Part shown: piece after piece, positions 16,784 through 25,846 of the stretch
Position numbering within the stretch: position 1 is the stretch's first letter
Layout of the letters: every line of letters begins with the position of its first letter
Assembly (NCBI RefSeq): GCF_029223255.1
Contig: NZ_JARHUC010000004.1
Span: forward strand, 496,001-560,000
Direction of reading: 5' to 3'
DNA from: Albimonas marina
Lineage (GTDB): Bacteria; Pseudomonadota; Alphaproteobacteria; Rhodobacterales; Rhodobacteraceae
Length of the DNA: 64,000 nucleotides
Translations under genes and position numbers: made by a program
Notes under the pieces: generated by a model
Seen by the model: the letters and a program-made list of their open reading frames with translations, nothing else
What the model was told of the DNA's origin: nothing
Databases searched by the model: none

Positions 16784-19700
16784 ATGCCCGCGCCCCAGCC
16801 CGCCGCCGCCTCCGCCGCGCCCGCCATCGACCGCCTGCTGATCGCCAACCGCGGCGAGATCGCGCTGCGCATCCAGCGCACGGCGGCCGACCTGGGCGTG
16901 GCGACGGTGGCGGTGCATTCCGAGGACGACGCCAAGTCGCTCCACGTGCGCCGCGCCGACGCCGCCGCCGCGCTGAAGGGCGTGGGCGCGCGGGCCTATC
17001 TCGACGTCGACGCGGTGATCGAGGCCGCCCGCGCCACCGGCGCCGACGCGGTCCACCCCGGCTACGGGTTCCTGTCCGAAAGCGCCGCCTTCGCCCGCGC
17101 GGTCGAGGCGGCGGGCCTCGTCTTCGTCGGCCCCACGCCCGAAGCGCTGGCGCTGCTGGGCGACAAGGTCTCGGCCAAGCGGCGGGCGAAGGAGCTCGAC
17201 GTGCCGATCCTGCCGGGCACGGCGGAGGACACCGACCTCGCCGCCGCGACCGCCTTCTTCGACGGCCTGCCCGAGGGCGCCGCGATGCTGATCAAGGCCG
17301 TCGCCGGCGGCGGCGGGCGGGGGATGCGCGTGGTCCGCGAGCGCGCCGAGATCGAGGAGGCCTGGACCCGCTGCCGCTCCGAGGCCAAGGGCGCCTTCGG
17401 GGATCCGGCGGTCTACGTCGAGCGGTTCCTGCCCGCGGCGCGACACCTCGAGGTGCAGGTGCTGGGCGACGGCACCGGCACCTGCATCCACCTCGGCGAG
17501 CGGGAATGCACCCTCCAGCGCCGCCACCAGAAGGTGGTCGAGATCGCCCCCTCCCCGACCCTGCCGGCCGAGACCCGCGAAGCGCTCTGCACCCACGCCC
17601 TGAAGCTGGCGTCCTCCGCCGACTACCGCAGCCTCGGCACCTTCGAATTCCTGATGGACGCCGAGACGGGCGAGATCTTCTTCATCGAGGCCAATCCCCG
17701 CATCCAGGTCGAGCATACGGTGACCGAGGCGGTGACGGGCCTCGACCTCGTGGCGCTGCAGATCGAGATCGCGCGGGGCCGGACGCTGGCCGACCTCGGC
17801 CTGACGCAGGCGGCCGTTCCCGCGCCGCGGGGCCACGCGATCCAGCTGCGCGTGAACATGGAGCGGATGGACGCGACCGCCGCCGCCAAGCCCGCCTCGG
17901 GCACCGTGCGGGTCTACGAGCCGCCGGCGGGCGCGGGCGTGCGGGTCGACGGCTTCGCCTACGCGGGGTTCAAGACCTCGACCGGCTTCGACAGCCTGCT
18001 GGCGAAGGTGATCGTGCACGCCCCCGGCGACTGGGCCTCGGCCGTCGCGCGGGCCGAGCGGGCGGCGGCCGAGTTCCGGATCGAGGGGATCGACACCAAC
18101 CTGCCCTGGCTGCGCGCGCTGCTGGCCCGGCCGGAGGTGAAGGCCAACGCCGTCACCACCCGCTTCATCGAGGCGGAGGCCGCGGCCCTGCACGCCGCCG
18201 CCCAGAGCATCGCCCCGCCCCTGTTCTTCGAGAGCGAGCCGGGCCTGGCCGAGGCCGCCGACGCCGCCCCCGGCTCGGTCCCCGAGGGCGCGGTGACGGC
18301 GCCGATGCAGTCCACGGTGCTGTCCATCGGGGTCGCGGCGGGCGACGCGGTCGCCGCCGGCCAGCAGGTCGCGGTGCTGGAAGCGATGAAGATGGAGCAT
18401 GTCGTCGTCGCCCCCTACGCCGGCACGGTCCGGCGCGTGATGGCCCAGCCCGGCGTCACCCTGATGGACGGCGCCCCGATCCTGGTGATCGAGCGCTCCG
18501 AGGACGCCGGCGACGCGGTGGCGGCGGAGGAGGAGATCGACCTCGACCTGATCCGCCCCGACCTCGCCGAAGCCCTTGAGCGCCGCGGCTTCGGGCGCGA
18601 CGAGAACCGCCCCGAGGCCGTCGCCAAGCGCCGCGCGCGGGGCCACCAGACGGGGCGCGAGAACCTCGCCCAGGTCTGCGATCCGGGCACGTTCCTGGAG
18701 TATGGCGAGACCGCCATCGCCGCCCAGCGCCAGCGCCGCAGCCTCGAGGATCTGCGCAAGAACACCTCCGGCGACGGCATCCTGACCGGGATCGGGCTGG
18801 TGAACTCCGACGAGGTCGGCGAGGACCTGGGCCGCTGCGCCTTCGCCATCGCCGACTACATGGTGCTGGCCGGCACCCAGGGGCAGCGCCATCACCGCAA
18901 GCTCGACCGCATCTTCCACCTCGCCAAGGAGTGGACGATCCCCATGGTCCTCTTCGCCGAGGGCGGCGGCGGGCGGCCGGGCGACACCGAGCGGGCGACC
19001 TACGCCGGCATCTCGACCCGGACTTTCAGCGCCTTCGCGGAACTGTCGGGGCAGGTGCCCATCGTCGGCGTCGTCTCCGGCCGCTGCTTCGCGGGCAACG
19101 CGGCGTTCCTGGGCTGCTGCGACGTGATCATCGCCGACGAGTCCTCCAACATCGGCATGGCCGGCCCCGCGATGATCGAGGGCGGGGGCCTGGGCATCTA
19201 CCAGCCCGAGGAGATCGGGCCCATCGACGTGCAGTCGAAGAACGGCGTCGTCGACATCCGCGTGAAGGACGAGGCCGAGGCCTGCGCCATGGCGCGCAAG
19301 TACCTCTCCTACTTCCAGGGGCCGGTGAAGACCTGGGAGGCGCCCGACGCCCGCGCCCTGCGCCACGTGGTGCCCGAGAACCGCCTGCGCTCCTACGAGG
19401 TGCGCGACGCGATCCACGGGATGGCCGACGTGGACTCGGTGCTGGAGCTGCGGCCCGAGTTCGGGATCGGCATCGTCACCGCCTTCATCCGGATCGAGGG
19501 CAAGCCCTTCGGCGTCATCGCCAACAACTCCAAGCACCTGGGCGGCGCCATCGACGCGCCGGCGGCCGACAAGGCCAGCCGCTTCATGCAGCTCTGCGAC
19601 GCCTTCGACATCCCCATCGTCAGCCTCTGCGACAGCCCCGGCTTCATGGTGGGGCCGGAGGCGGAGAAGACCGCGCTGGTGCGCCACGTCTGCCGGATGT

Positions 19701-20107
19701 TCGTCACCGCCCGCTCGATCACCGTGCCGCTGTTCGGGATCGTGCTGCGCAAGTGCTACGGGCTGGGCGCCCAGGCGATGCTGGCGGGCGGCACCTACGA
19801 CGACTTCTTCACCATCGCCTGGCCGACGGGCGAGTTCGGGCCCATGGGCCTCGAGGGCGCGGTGCGGCTGGGCTACCGCAAGGAGCTCGACGCGGTGGAG
19901 GACGAGGCGGAGAAGCAGGCCCTCTACGACAAGCTCCTCGACGAGATGTACCAGCAGGGCAAGGCCGTGCGGGTGGCCGAGACGCTGGAGGTCGACGCCG
20001 TGATCGACCCGGTGGAGACGCGGCAGTGGATCCTGGGCGGCCTGCGCACGGCGCGCGTTCGCCCGCCGATGTCGGGGCGCAAGCGGCCCTTCGTGGACGC
20101 CTGGTGA
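16784..20107 (+). CDS. Fused biotin carboxylase-BCCP-carboxyltransferase
   Basis: A single chain of 1107 residues. Residues about 15-460 are biotin carboxylase (IANRGEIALRIQRTA, the ATP loop KAVAGGGGRGMRVV, and FIEANPRIQVEHTVTE). About 500-575 is the biotinyl domain with EAMKM at 533-537 and the biotin lysine at 536. From about 590 to the end is a complete carboxyltransferase with both crotonase-like halves (GRCFAGNAAFLGCCD and SLCDSPGFMVGPEAEK). The order BC-BCCP-CT on one chain differs from the usual separate alpha and beta subunits. It should carboxylate an acyl-CoA of unknown chain. ATG chosen after CAGGAGATCCCCCCGA, 74 bases past the permease. Confidence 0.88.
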   Translation: MPAPQPAAASAAPAIDRLLIANRGEIALRIQRTAADLGVATVAVHSEDDAKSLHVRRADAAAALKGVGARAYLDVDAVIEAARATGADAVHPGYGFLSESAAFARAVEAAGLVFVGPTPEALALLGDKVSAKRRAKELDVPILPGTAEDTDLAAATAFFDGLPEGAAMLIKAVAGGGGRGMRVVRERAEIEEAWTRCRSEAKGAFGDPAVYVERFLPAARHLEVQVLGDGTGTCIHLGERECTLQRRHQKVVEIAPSPTLPAETREALCTHALKLASSADYRSLGTFEFLMDAETGEIFFIEANPRIQVEHTVTEAVTGLDLVALQIEIARGRTLADLGLTQAAVPAPRGHAIQLRVNMERMDATAAAKPASGTVRVYEPPAGAGVRVDGFAYAGFKTSTGFDSLLAKVIVHAPGDWASAVARAERAAAEFRIEGIDTNLPWLRALLARPEVKANAVTTRFIEAEAAALHAAAQSIAPPLFFESEPGLAEAADAAPGSVPEGAVTAPMQSTVLSIGVAAGDAVAAGQQVAVLEAMKMEHVVVAPYAGTVRRVMAQPGVTLMDGAPILVIERSEDAGDAVAAEEEIDLDLIRPDLAEALERRGFGRDENRPEAVAKRRARGHQTGRENLAQVCDPGTFLEYGETAIAAQRQRRSLEDLRKNTSGDGILTGIGLVNSDEVGEDLGRCAFAIADYMVLAGTQGQRHHRKLDRIFHLAKEWTIPMVLFAEGGGGRPGDTERATYAGISTRTFSAFAELSGQVPIVGVVSGRCFAGNAAFLGCCDVIIADESSNIGMAGPAMIEGGGLGIYQPEEIGPIDVQSKNGVVDIRVKDEAEACAMARKYLSYFQGPVKTWEAPDARALRHVVPENRLRSYEVRDAIHGMADVDSVLELRPEFGIGIVTAFIRIEGKPFGVIANNSKHLGGAIDAPAADKASRFMQLCDAFDIPIVSLCDSPGFMVGPEAEKTALVRHVCRMFVTARSITVPLFGIVLRKCYGLGAQAMLAGGTYDDFFTIAWPTGEFGPMGLEGAVRLGYRKELDAVEDEAEKQALYDKLLDEMYQQGKAVRVAETLEVDAVIDPVETRQWILGGLRTARVRPPMSGRKRPFVDAW

Positions 20108-20118
20108 GGGAGAGACCC

Positions 20119-21699
20119 ATGCCGAAAGACGAGAAGCCGGCCGTGGGCTGGGCCCCGGAAGTCGAGGCGCTGGACGCCCGCCGCGCCCGCATGCGCCAGA
20201 TGGGGGGCGAGGCGAACATCGCCCGCCACCACGCCCGCGGGAAGCTGACCGCGCGCGAACGGCTCGACATGTTCATCGACGCTGGCAGCTTCCGCGAGAT
20301 CCACCCCTTCTCCGCCGACGCGGTCTACGAGGGCGCGGACCTGGTGGAGTTCACGCCGAAGGGCCTGATCGAGGGCTCGGGCAAGGTCGGCGGGCGCAAG
20401 GTCGTGGTCACCGCCGGCGACTTCACCGTGAAGGGCGGCTCGGGGCGCGGCACGCGCGGCGGGCTGGGGCAGGAGATCGGCTCGGCCAAGAAGGCCCTGC
20501 AGTGGCGCCTGCCCTACATCCGCCTGCTGGACGCGGTCGGCGGCTCGGTCCGCGGGTTCGAGGCGCTGGGGCGCACCTACCTGCCCGACGGCAACGACTA
20601 CATCGCCCCCGAAGTGGAGCTGCTGCAGGAGGTGCCGGTCGCCTCGGCCGTCCTCGGCTCGGTCGCCGGTCTGCCGGCGGTGCAGGCGCCGATGTCGCAT
20701 TTCTCGGTGATGGTGAAGGGGATCTCCCAGATCTTCCCGGGCGGCCCGCCGGTGGTGAAGGCGGCCTTCGGCCTCGACATCACCAAGGAGGAGCTGGGCG
20801 GCGACCAGATCCACACCCGCGTCTCGGGCTGCATCGACAACGTGGCGGCGACCGAGGCCGAGGCGATGGAGATGATCCGCCGCTGGCTGAGCTACCTGCC
20901 CCAGTCGCGCGACGAGATGGCCCCGCGCGTCGAGACCGACGACGACCCCGAGCGGCGCGACGACTGGCTGCTGGAGGCGATGCCCCGCGACCGCCGCAAG
21001 GTCTACGACGCGAAGAAGATCCTCGCCTCGGTGGTGGACCGGGACTCGTTCTTCGAGATCGCGCCGCTCTACGGCCGCTCCCGCATCACCGGGCTGGCGC
21101 GGTTCAACGGCTACCCCGTCGGCATCATGATCAACAACCCGCGCGCGCTGGGCGGGGCGACGGACGCCCATGCAGGCGCCAAGGCGATGCGGCTGATGCA
21201 GCTGTGCGACCTGTTCAACCTGCCCCTCATCTCGCTGGCCGACGAGCCGGGCTTCCTGGTGGGGCTGGAGAGCGAGAAGCAGGGGATCGAGCGGGCGGGC
21301 GCGCGCATGGTCTCGACCGTCTGCCTGACCACGATGCCCTGGTGCACGGTGGTGATGGGGCGGCTCTACGGCGTGGCGGGGCAGTGCCACCACCGCGCCT
21401 CGGGCATGTTCCAGCGCATGGCCTGGCCCTCGGCCAACTGGGGCTCGATGCACATCGCGGGCGGCGTCTCGGCGGCCTATCGCGCGGAGATCGAGGCGGC
21501 GCCGGACCCGGAGGCCAAGCGGCAGGAGATCGAGGCGCGGCTGAACGCCATCGCCAACCCCCTGCGCACGGCCGAGGCGACGGGCCAGGACCTGATCGAC
21601 CCCCGCGACACCCGCGCCCGGATCTGCGAGTTCGTCGAGGAGGCGCAGCGGGTGCTGGTGCGCCAGCTCGGCCGCTCGCGGATGGCCTACCTGCCCTGA
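20119..21699 (+). CDS. Acyl-CoA carboxyltransferase (beta) subunit
   Basis: A stand-alone biotin-dependent carboxyltransferase of 526 residues. It has the N-terminal family signature HHARGKLTARERLDMFID and the second-half oxyanion segments (MINNPRALGGATDAHAGAKAMR, DEPGFLVGLESEKQGI). It starts 11 bases after the fused carboxylase, with AGGGAGAGACCC as ribosome site. The preceding protein already carries its own carboxyltransferase, so one biotinyl carrier may serve two acceptor specificities, or the two may form a mixed complex. QCHHRASG in place of the usual A/G-rich helix near residue 425 is noteworthy. Confidence 0.88.
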   Translation: MPKDEKPAVGWAPEVEALDARRARMRQMGGEANIARHHARGKLTARERLDMFIDAGSFREIHPFSADAVYEGADLVEFTPKGLIEGSGKVGGRKVVVTAGDFTVKGGSGRGTRGGLGQEIGSAKKALQWRLPYIRLLDAVGGSVRGFEALGRTYLPDGNDYIAPEVELLQEVPVASAVLGSVAGLPAVQAPMSHFSVMVKGISQIFPGGPPVVKAAFGLDITKEELGGDQIHTRVSGCIDNVAATEAEAMEMIRRWLSYLPQSRDEMAPRVETDDDPERRDDWLLEAMPRDRRKVYDAKKILASVVDRDSFFEIAPLYGRSRITGLARFNGYPVGIMINNPRALGGATDAHAGAKAMRLMQLCDLFNLPLISLADEPGFLVGLESEKQGIERAGARMVSTVCLTTMPWCTVVMGRLYGVAGQCHHRASGMFQRMAWPSANWGSMHIAGGVSAAYRAEIEAAPDPEAKRQEIEARLNAIANPLRTAEATGQDLIDPRDTRARICEFVEEAQRVLVRQLGRSRMAYLP

Positions 21700-21913
21700 G
21701 GGGTGCCCCCGCGCGCGGCGTCCACGGGCGCCGGGCGGGGACGGTCGAGCGCGCGTTCGCGCCTCGGACGGGCGGCGAGGTCGGGAGAGGCCGTGGGGCG
21801 AGCCCGTCCCGTTGCTCCGAGCGGCGAGCGGGCGAAGGGGCGGGCCGCGGCTCGTCCGACGATTGCGGCGCGAGCCTGCATCGGCCAAGCTGAGCGCCGA
21901 GGGAGGATCGCCC

Positions 21914-22603
21914 ATGTGCTTCTCGGCCACGGCGAGCTTCGCGGCGGCGGGCGTGCTGGGCGCGACCGGGGCCGTGGCGCTGGCGGGGGCGATCCGCGGC
22001 CGGCTCGGCGCCGGATGGATCGTCTTCGCGGCCTTCCCGCTGATCTTCGCCCTTCAGCAGGCGCTGGAGGGGCTGGTGTGGCTGGGGCTGGAGGGGCGGC
22101 TGCCGCCCGCGCTGGCGCCCTGGACGACCGCGGGCTTCCTGTTCTTCGCGCTGCTGTTCTGGCCCGTCGCCGGCCCCCTGACGGGGCGGCTGATCGAGAC
22201 GGAGCCGCGCCGCGCCCAGCTCTTCACGGGGCTGACGGCGCTGGGCGCGGGCCTGGGGGTCTATCTCTTCGGCCGGGCGCTGGCGCATTCGGTCGTGCCG
22301 CAGGCGGTGGGCGGGCGGCTCGTCTACCTGGCGGGCGTCGACTATCCCGCGGGGATCGAGTTCGTCTACCTCGCGGTCGCCGCGGGCGCGCTGCTGGCGT
22401 CCTCCCACCGCGAGGCGCGGCTGTTCGGGGGGGCGCTGACCGCCTCCTTCGCCGTGACGGCACTGAGCTGGGACGTGAAGACCCTGCCGTCGGTGTGGTG
22501 CTTCTTCGCCGCGATCTGCAGCCTGGTCGCGGCGTGGGGGGTGCTGCGCCGCGTCTCCGCGGCGCAGGCGCTCACTCGGCGGCGGCCGGCTTCCTGGGGT
22601 TGA
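21914..22603 (+). CDS. Multi-pass membrane protein, DUF6629-like
   Basis: A hydrophobic protein of 229 residues with about seven predicted membrane helices (for example AAGVLGATGAVALAGAI, IVFAAFPLIFALQQALEG and TTAGFLFFALLFWPVAG). The MCFSATAS N-terminus and the QQALEGLVWLGL helix resemble the uncharacterised DUF6629 family, recalled from memory and not searched. No enzymatic motif is visible. The start has GAGGGAGGATCGCCC in front. Its last 32 bases overlap the 3' end of the convergent SDR gene. It lies 214 bases beyond the carboxylase operon and may not belong to the regulon. Confidence 0.7.
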   Translation: MCFSATASFAAAGVLGATGAVALAGAIRGRLGAGWIVFAAFPLIFALQQALEGLVWLGLEGRLPPALAPWTTAGFLFFALLFWPVAGPLTGRLIETEPRRAQLFTGLTALGAGLGVYLFGRALAHSVVPQAVGGRLVYLAGVDYPAGIEFVYLAVAAGALLASSHREARLFGGALTASFAVTALSWDVKTLPSVWCFFAAICSLVAAWGVLRRVSAAQALTRRRPASWG

Positions 22604-23357
22604 AGCGGCGGTTGAGCTTCTTCATCCCGCCGATCCAACGGTCGTAGTTCGCGGTCTTGTTGCGCATGTACTCCAGCACCTCGGGGTGCGGGAGGACGAG
22701 GAAGGTCTCCGCCTCGATGCAGCGCAGGCACTCGTCGGCGACCTTCTCTGGCGGCAGCAGCCCGTCCTGGGAGGCGACGCCGCCCTCGTTCCCGCGCACC
22801 ATGTTGGTGTCCACGGCCTGCGGGCAGAGCAGGGAGACGCGGATGCCGTCGTCGCCATGCGTCAGGGCCAGCCACTCGTTGAAGCCCACCGCCGCGTGCT
22901 TGGTCACGGCGTAGGAGGCGGAGCCGACCTGGCTGAGCAGCCCCGCCGCGGAGGCGGTGTTGAGGAAATAGCCGCCGCCGCGCGCGGCCATGCGCGGGAC
23001 CAGGTGGCGGGCGGCCCAGACGTGATGCATCACGTTGACCTCCCAGATCTTCTGCCAGTCCTCGTTGGGGATCTCGAGGCCCCCGCGCTGGATGATGCCG
23101 GCGTTGGCGCAGAACAGGTCGATGGGGCCGACCTGGTCCTCGACCTCCTCGATCAGCGCCTGGATGTCGGCCTCCTTCGAGACGTCGCACTTGCGCCCGA
23201 TCCCGCCGATGCCCTCGGCGGTGGCCTTGGCGCCGGCCTCGTCGAGGTCGGCGCAGACCACCGTCTTGGCGCCGGCCTTGGCGAAGCGCTCGGCCAGCGC
23301 CTTGCCGATGCCGCCGGCGGCGCCGGTGACGACCACGATGCGGTCCTTCACGTCCAT
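22572..23357 (-). CDS. SDR-family oxidoreductase
   Basis: A short-chain dehydrogenase of 261 residues. It has the cofactor motif TGAAGGIG at about 12-19, an aspartate after beta-2 (CADLDEAG) that favours NAD(H), CANAG, and the catalytic YAVTK. It is the last gene of the five-gene leftward unit that starts with the 3-hydroxyacyl-CoA dehydrogenase. It probably oxidises or reduces a hydroxyl/keto group on a pathway intermediate. The C-terminal tail beyond the Rossmann core (VLEYMRNKTANYDRWIGGMKKL) is longer than in classic FabG. Confidence 0.85.
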   Translation of the reverse strand: MDVKDRIVVVTGAAGGIGKALAERFAKAGAKTVVCADLDEAGAKATAEGIGGIGRKCDVSKEADIQALIEEVEDQVGPIDLFCANAGIIQRGGLEIPNEDWQKIWEVNVMHHVWAARHLVPRMAARGGGYFLNTASAAGLLSQVGSASYAVTKHAAVGFNEWLALTHGDDGIRVSLLCPQAVDTNMVRGNEGGVASQDGLLPPEKVADECLRCIEAETFLVLPHPEVLEYMRNKTANYDRWIGGMKKLNRRFNPRKPAAAE

Positions 23358-23406
23358 GCTTGTTCTCCCTATCGGGGCCTTCGGGCCCGCGTGTCGTGGG
23401 GACCCG

Positions 23407-24186
23407 TCAGGTCCACATGTTGGAGCCGCCGCAGACGGTCAGCGCCTGCCCGGTCATGTAGCGGCTGGCGTCCGAGGCGAGGTAGACCGCGAGGCCCGCG
23501 AAATCGTCCGGCTCGCCCAGGCGGCGCAGGGGGATGTCCTCGTTCGCGCGCTTCTCGGCCGCGGGGTTGTCCCACAGGGCCTTGGCGAAGTCGGTGCGGA
23601 TCAGGCCGGGGCAGATGGCGTTGGCGCGCACGCCCTGGGGCCCGAACTCGGCCGCGAGGTTCCGCACCAGCCCGATCAGCGCCAGCTTCGAGACGCCGTA
23701 GAGCCCGAGCGTCGCCGACGGCTTGAAGGCCCCCACCGAGGAGGTGAACATCATCGAGCCGGAGCCCTTGGCGATCATGTCCGGGACCACCAGGCGGGCG
23801 AGCCAGAGGTTCGCCTGCACGTTCGTGGCCATGGTCTTCTCATAGGCCGCGTCCGGGATCTCGGAGATCTTGCCGTAGAAGATGTTCACGCCGGCGTTGC
23901 CCACGACCACGTCGATGGGGCCCGCGACCTTGCGGGTCTGGACGACCAGGTTCTCCAGCTCCTCGTGCCGGCCGGCGTTGGCGGCGATGGCGTGCACGCG
24001 CTCGGCCCCGATCGCGCCGTTGATCTCGGCCGCCGCGGCGTCGAGCTGGTCCTGCTTGCGCGACGAGATCACCACCGTCGCGCCGTGGGCGGCCAGCGCG
24101 CCGGCCATCGCCTTGCCCATGCCCTTCGAGGCGCCGGTGAGCAGCGCCACCTTCCCCGTCAGGTCGAAAAGTCGGGTCTCCACCAT
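23407..24186 (-). CDS. SDR-family oxidoreductase
   Basis: A classical SDR of 259 residues. It shows TGASKGMG, an SSRKQ segment after beta-2 that suggests NADP(H), GNAGVN, and the active-site YGVSK with the serine in FTSSVG. The start is taken at the ATG that follows GGAGGAGATTCCGCG; a longer form beginning six codons upstream would place that ribosome site inside the gene. If the regulon handles 4-keto or 4-hydroxy acids, this enzyme could be the counterpart of LvaD, but nothing in the sequence proves substrate. Confidence 0.85.
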   Translation of the reverse strand: MVETRLFDLTGKVALLTGASKGMGKAMAGALAAHGATVVISSRKQDQLDAAAAEINGAIGAERVHAIAANAGRHEELENLVVQTRKVAGPIDVVVGNAGVNIFYGKISEIPDAAYEKTMATNVQANLWLARLVVPDMIAKGSGSMMFTSSVGAFKPSATLGLYGVSKLALIGLVRNLAAEFGPQGVRANAICPGLIRTDFAKALWDNPAAEKRANEDIPLRRLGEPDDFAGLAVYLASDASRYMTGQALTVCGGSNMWT

Positions 24187-24265
24187 CGCGGAATCTCCTC
24201 CCATAAGCGGGCGGCCGGTCTTGGCGCCGGTCCTGCCCCGTCGCGGCGCGTCTCGCTTCCCGGGA

Positions 24266-25039
24266 TCAGTCCCGAAGGTCGAAGCGCACGCCGCCGATCA
24301 CGATGTCGCCCGCGGGGGTCAGCACCCCGCGCGCCTTCGCCTGCTCCTTGGCGCGGGCCGCGTCGACCGCGTGCAGCCGCACCGCCGACAGGCCCGGGCC
24401 CCGGCCGTCCGTCGCCTCGACGAAGCGCATCAGCGCGTCGGCGAGGCGCACCACCGGCAGGCCGCCCTCGCGCTCCACCGGCAGGCCGCAGACCGCGGCC
24501 CACTTGGCGGCCAGCGCGTCGGGGTCCTCGCCCTGGAGCTCGACCCCGGTGATGTCCGAGATGACCTCGTCCTTCACGTGGGGGCGCCACTCCTCGCCGC
24601 CGGCGGGCATCCAGTTGCCCGCGACGTCGGCCTTCTCGTCCCAGTCCACCTCGAGGAACGCGGCCGCGAGGTCGCCGGGATGGAGCTGCATGATGTTCCA
24701 GGTCTTCATGTCCATCTCGTGCGCCACCCGCACGCCGGTCTCGGCGGCGCGGGCGCGCACGGCGGCCTGCTCGGCGAGCGTGGGGACCTGGCAGATCACC
24801 ATGTAGCCCCCGTCGCCCCCGCGGCGGTCGAGGTAGCGCCCCGCCGCCGTGCCCTCGCGCACCGGGGCGACCACTTCCAGGAAGCGGGCGCCCACGGCGA
24901 TCAGGGTGTTCTCGAGCCCGTACTTGCCCACCGCCGGATCGACGTGGCAGGGCTCGAGCGAGAAGGTCGCGCAGAGGTCGTCGATCACCGGCGCGAGCTG
25001 GTGCGCGACGGTGCAGACCTGGCGCAGGTGGATGGCCAT
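24266..25039 (-). CDS. VOC/glyoxalase-like protein
   Basis: A protein of 257 residues with two weak VOC-like modules. The first (LRQVCTVAHQLAPVIDDLCATFSLEP) contains histidine and glutamate at plausible metal positions (H13, FLEVVAP, FLEVDWDEK). The second (DITGVELQGEDPDALAAKWAAVCGLPV) looks degenerate. It resembles Glyoxalase_3-like proteins. The reaction is unknown; epimerase or lyase roles are possible within an acyl-CoA operon. It sits 30 bases after the enoyl-CoA hydratase. Confidence 0.65.
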   Translation of the reverse strand: MAIHLRQVCTVAHQLAPVIDDLCATFSLEPCHVDPAVGKYGLENTLIAVGARFLEVVAPVREGTAAGRYLDRRGGDGGYMVICQVPTLAEQAAVRARAAETGVRVAHEMDMKTWNIMQLHPGDLAAAFLEVDWDEKADVAGNWMPAGGEEWRPHVKDEVISDITGVELQGEDPDALAAKWAAVCGLPVEREGGLPVVRLADALMRFVEATDGRGPGLSAVRLHAVDAARAKEQAKARGVLTPAGDIVIGGVRFDLRD

Positions 25040-25069
25040 GGGCGTCTCCTCCGGTTCGGGCTCAGGCCC

Positions 25070-25846
25070 TCAGCGGTTCTTCCACTGGGGCGGGCGCTTC
25101 TCGACGAAGGCCTTCACGCCCTCGGTGAAGTCCTCGGTGTTCTTCAGCTCGTTCATCACCGGCTTCGAGGCGGCCATCGCCTCCTTGAAGCGCTCGATCT
25201 CGTCCATGGCGACCAGCACCTCCATGGTGGCGCGGACCGAGGAGGGGGAGACCGAGGCGATCTCCTTGGCCTTCTTCATCGCCGCGTCCATCAGCTCGGC
25301 CTTGGGGACCACCTGGTTGACGAAGCCCAGGCGCGCGCCTTCCTCGGCCGAGACATGGCGGCCGGTCAGCATCATCTCGACCGCGAGCTTGCGGCCGATC
25401 TGGCGCGACAGGCGCTGCACGCCGCCGGCGCCGGCGAAGAGGCCGACCTTGACCTCGGGCAGGGCGAAGGTCGCGGTGTCGGCGGCGATGATCACGTCGC
25501 AGGCGAGCGCGGTTTCGAACCCGCCGCCCATGGCGAAGCCGTTCACGGCGGCCACGATCGGCTTGGTGCGGTCGTAACGGGTGGCGAGGCCGGCGAAGCC
25601 CGCGGGGTTCTGGCTGAGCGGCGCGCCCGAGGCGGTGGCCTTGAGGTCGTTGCCGGCCGAGAACGCCTTGTCCCCGGCGCCGGTCAGCACCGCGACCCAC
25701 AGGTCCGGGTCGGCCTGGAAGTCGTCCCACACCTTCGCCAGCTCGTCATGCATGGGGCCATGCATGGCGTTGTAGACCTCGGGCCGGTTCAGGGTGACCA
25801 GCAGGATGTTCCCCTGGCGCTCGGTCTTGCAGAATTCGTAGGTCAT
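25070..25846 (-). CDS. Enoyl-CoA hydratase (crotonase family)
   Basis: A crotonase of 258 residues. Its oxyanion-hole segments are SAGNDLKAT and NGFAMGGGFETALACD, with glutamate in FALPEVKVGLFAGAGGVQRL and a further acid in SAEEGARLGFV. The two catalytic positions expected of a hydratase (E in LPEVK and in ARHVSAEEG-like context) appear partly kept. Its start overlaps the stop of the 3-hydroxyacyl-CoA dehydrogenase by one base, so the two are translationally coupled. Together they supply both activities of FadB as separate chains. Confidence 0.88.
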   Translation of the reverse strand: MTYEFCKTERQGNILLVTLNRPEVYNAMHGPMHDELAKVWDDFQADPDLWVAVLTGAGDKAFSAGNDLKATASGAPLSQNPAGFAGLATRYDRTKPIVAAVNGFAMGGGFETALACDVIIAADTATFALPEVKVGLFAGAGGVQRLSRQIGRKLAVEMMLTGRHVSAEEGARLGFVNQVVPKAELMDAAMKKAKEIASVSPSSVRATMEVLVAMDEIERFKEAMAASKPVMNELKNTEDFTEGVKAFVEKRPPQWKNR

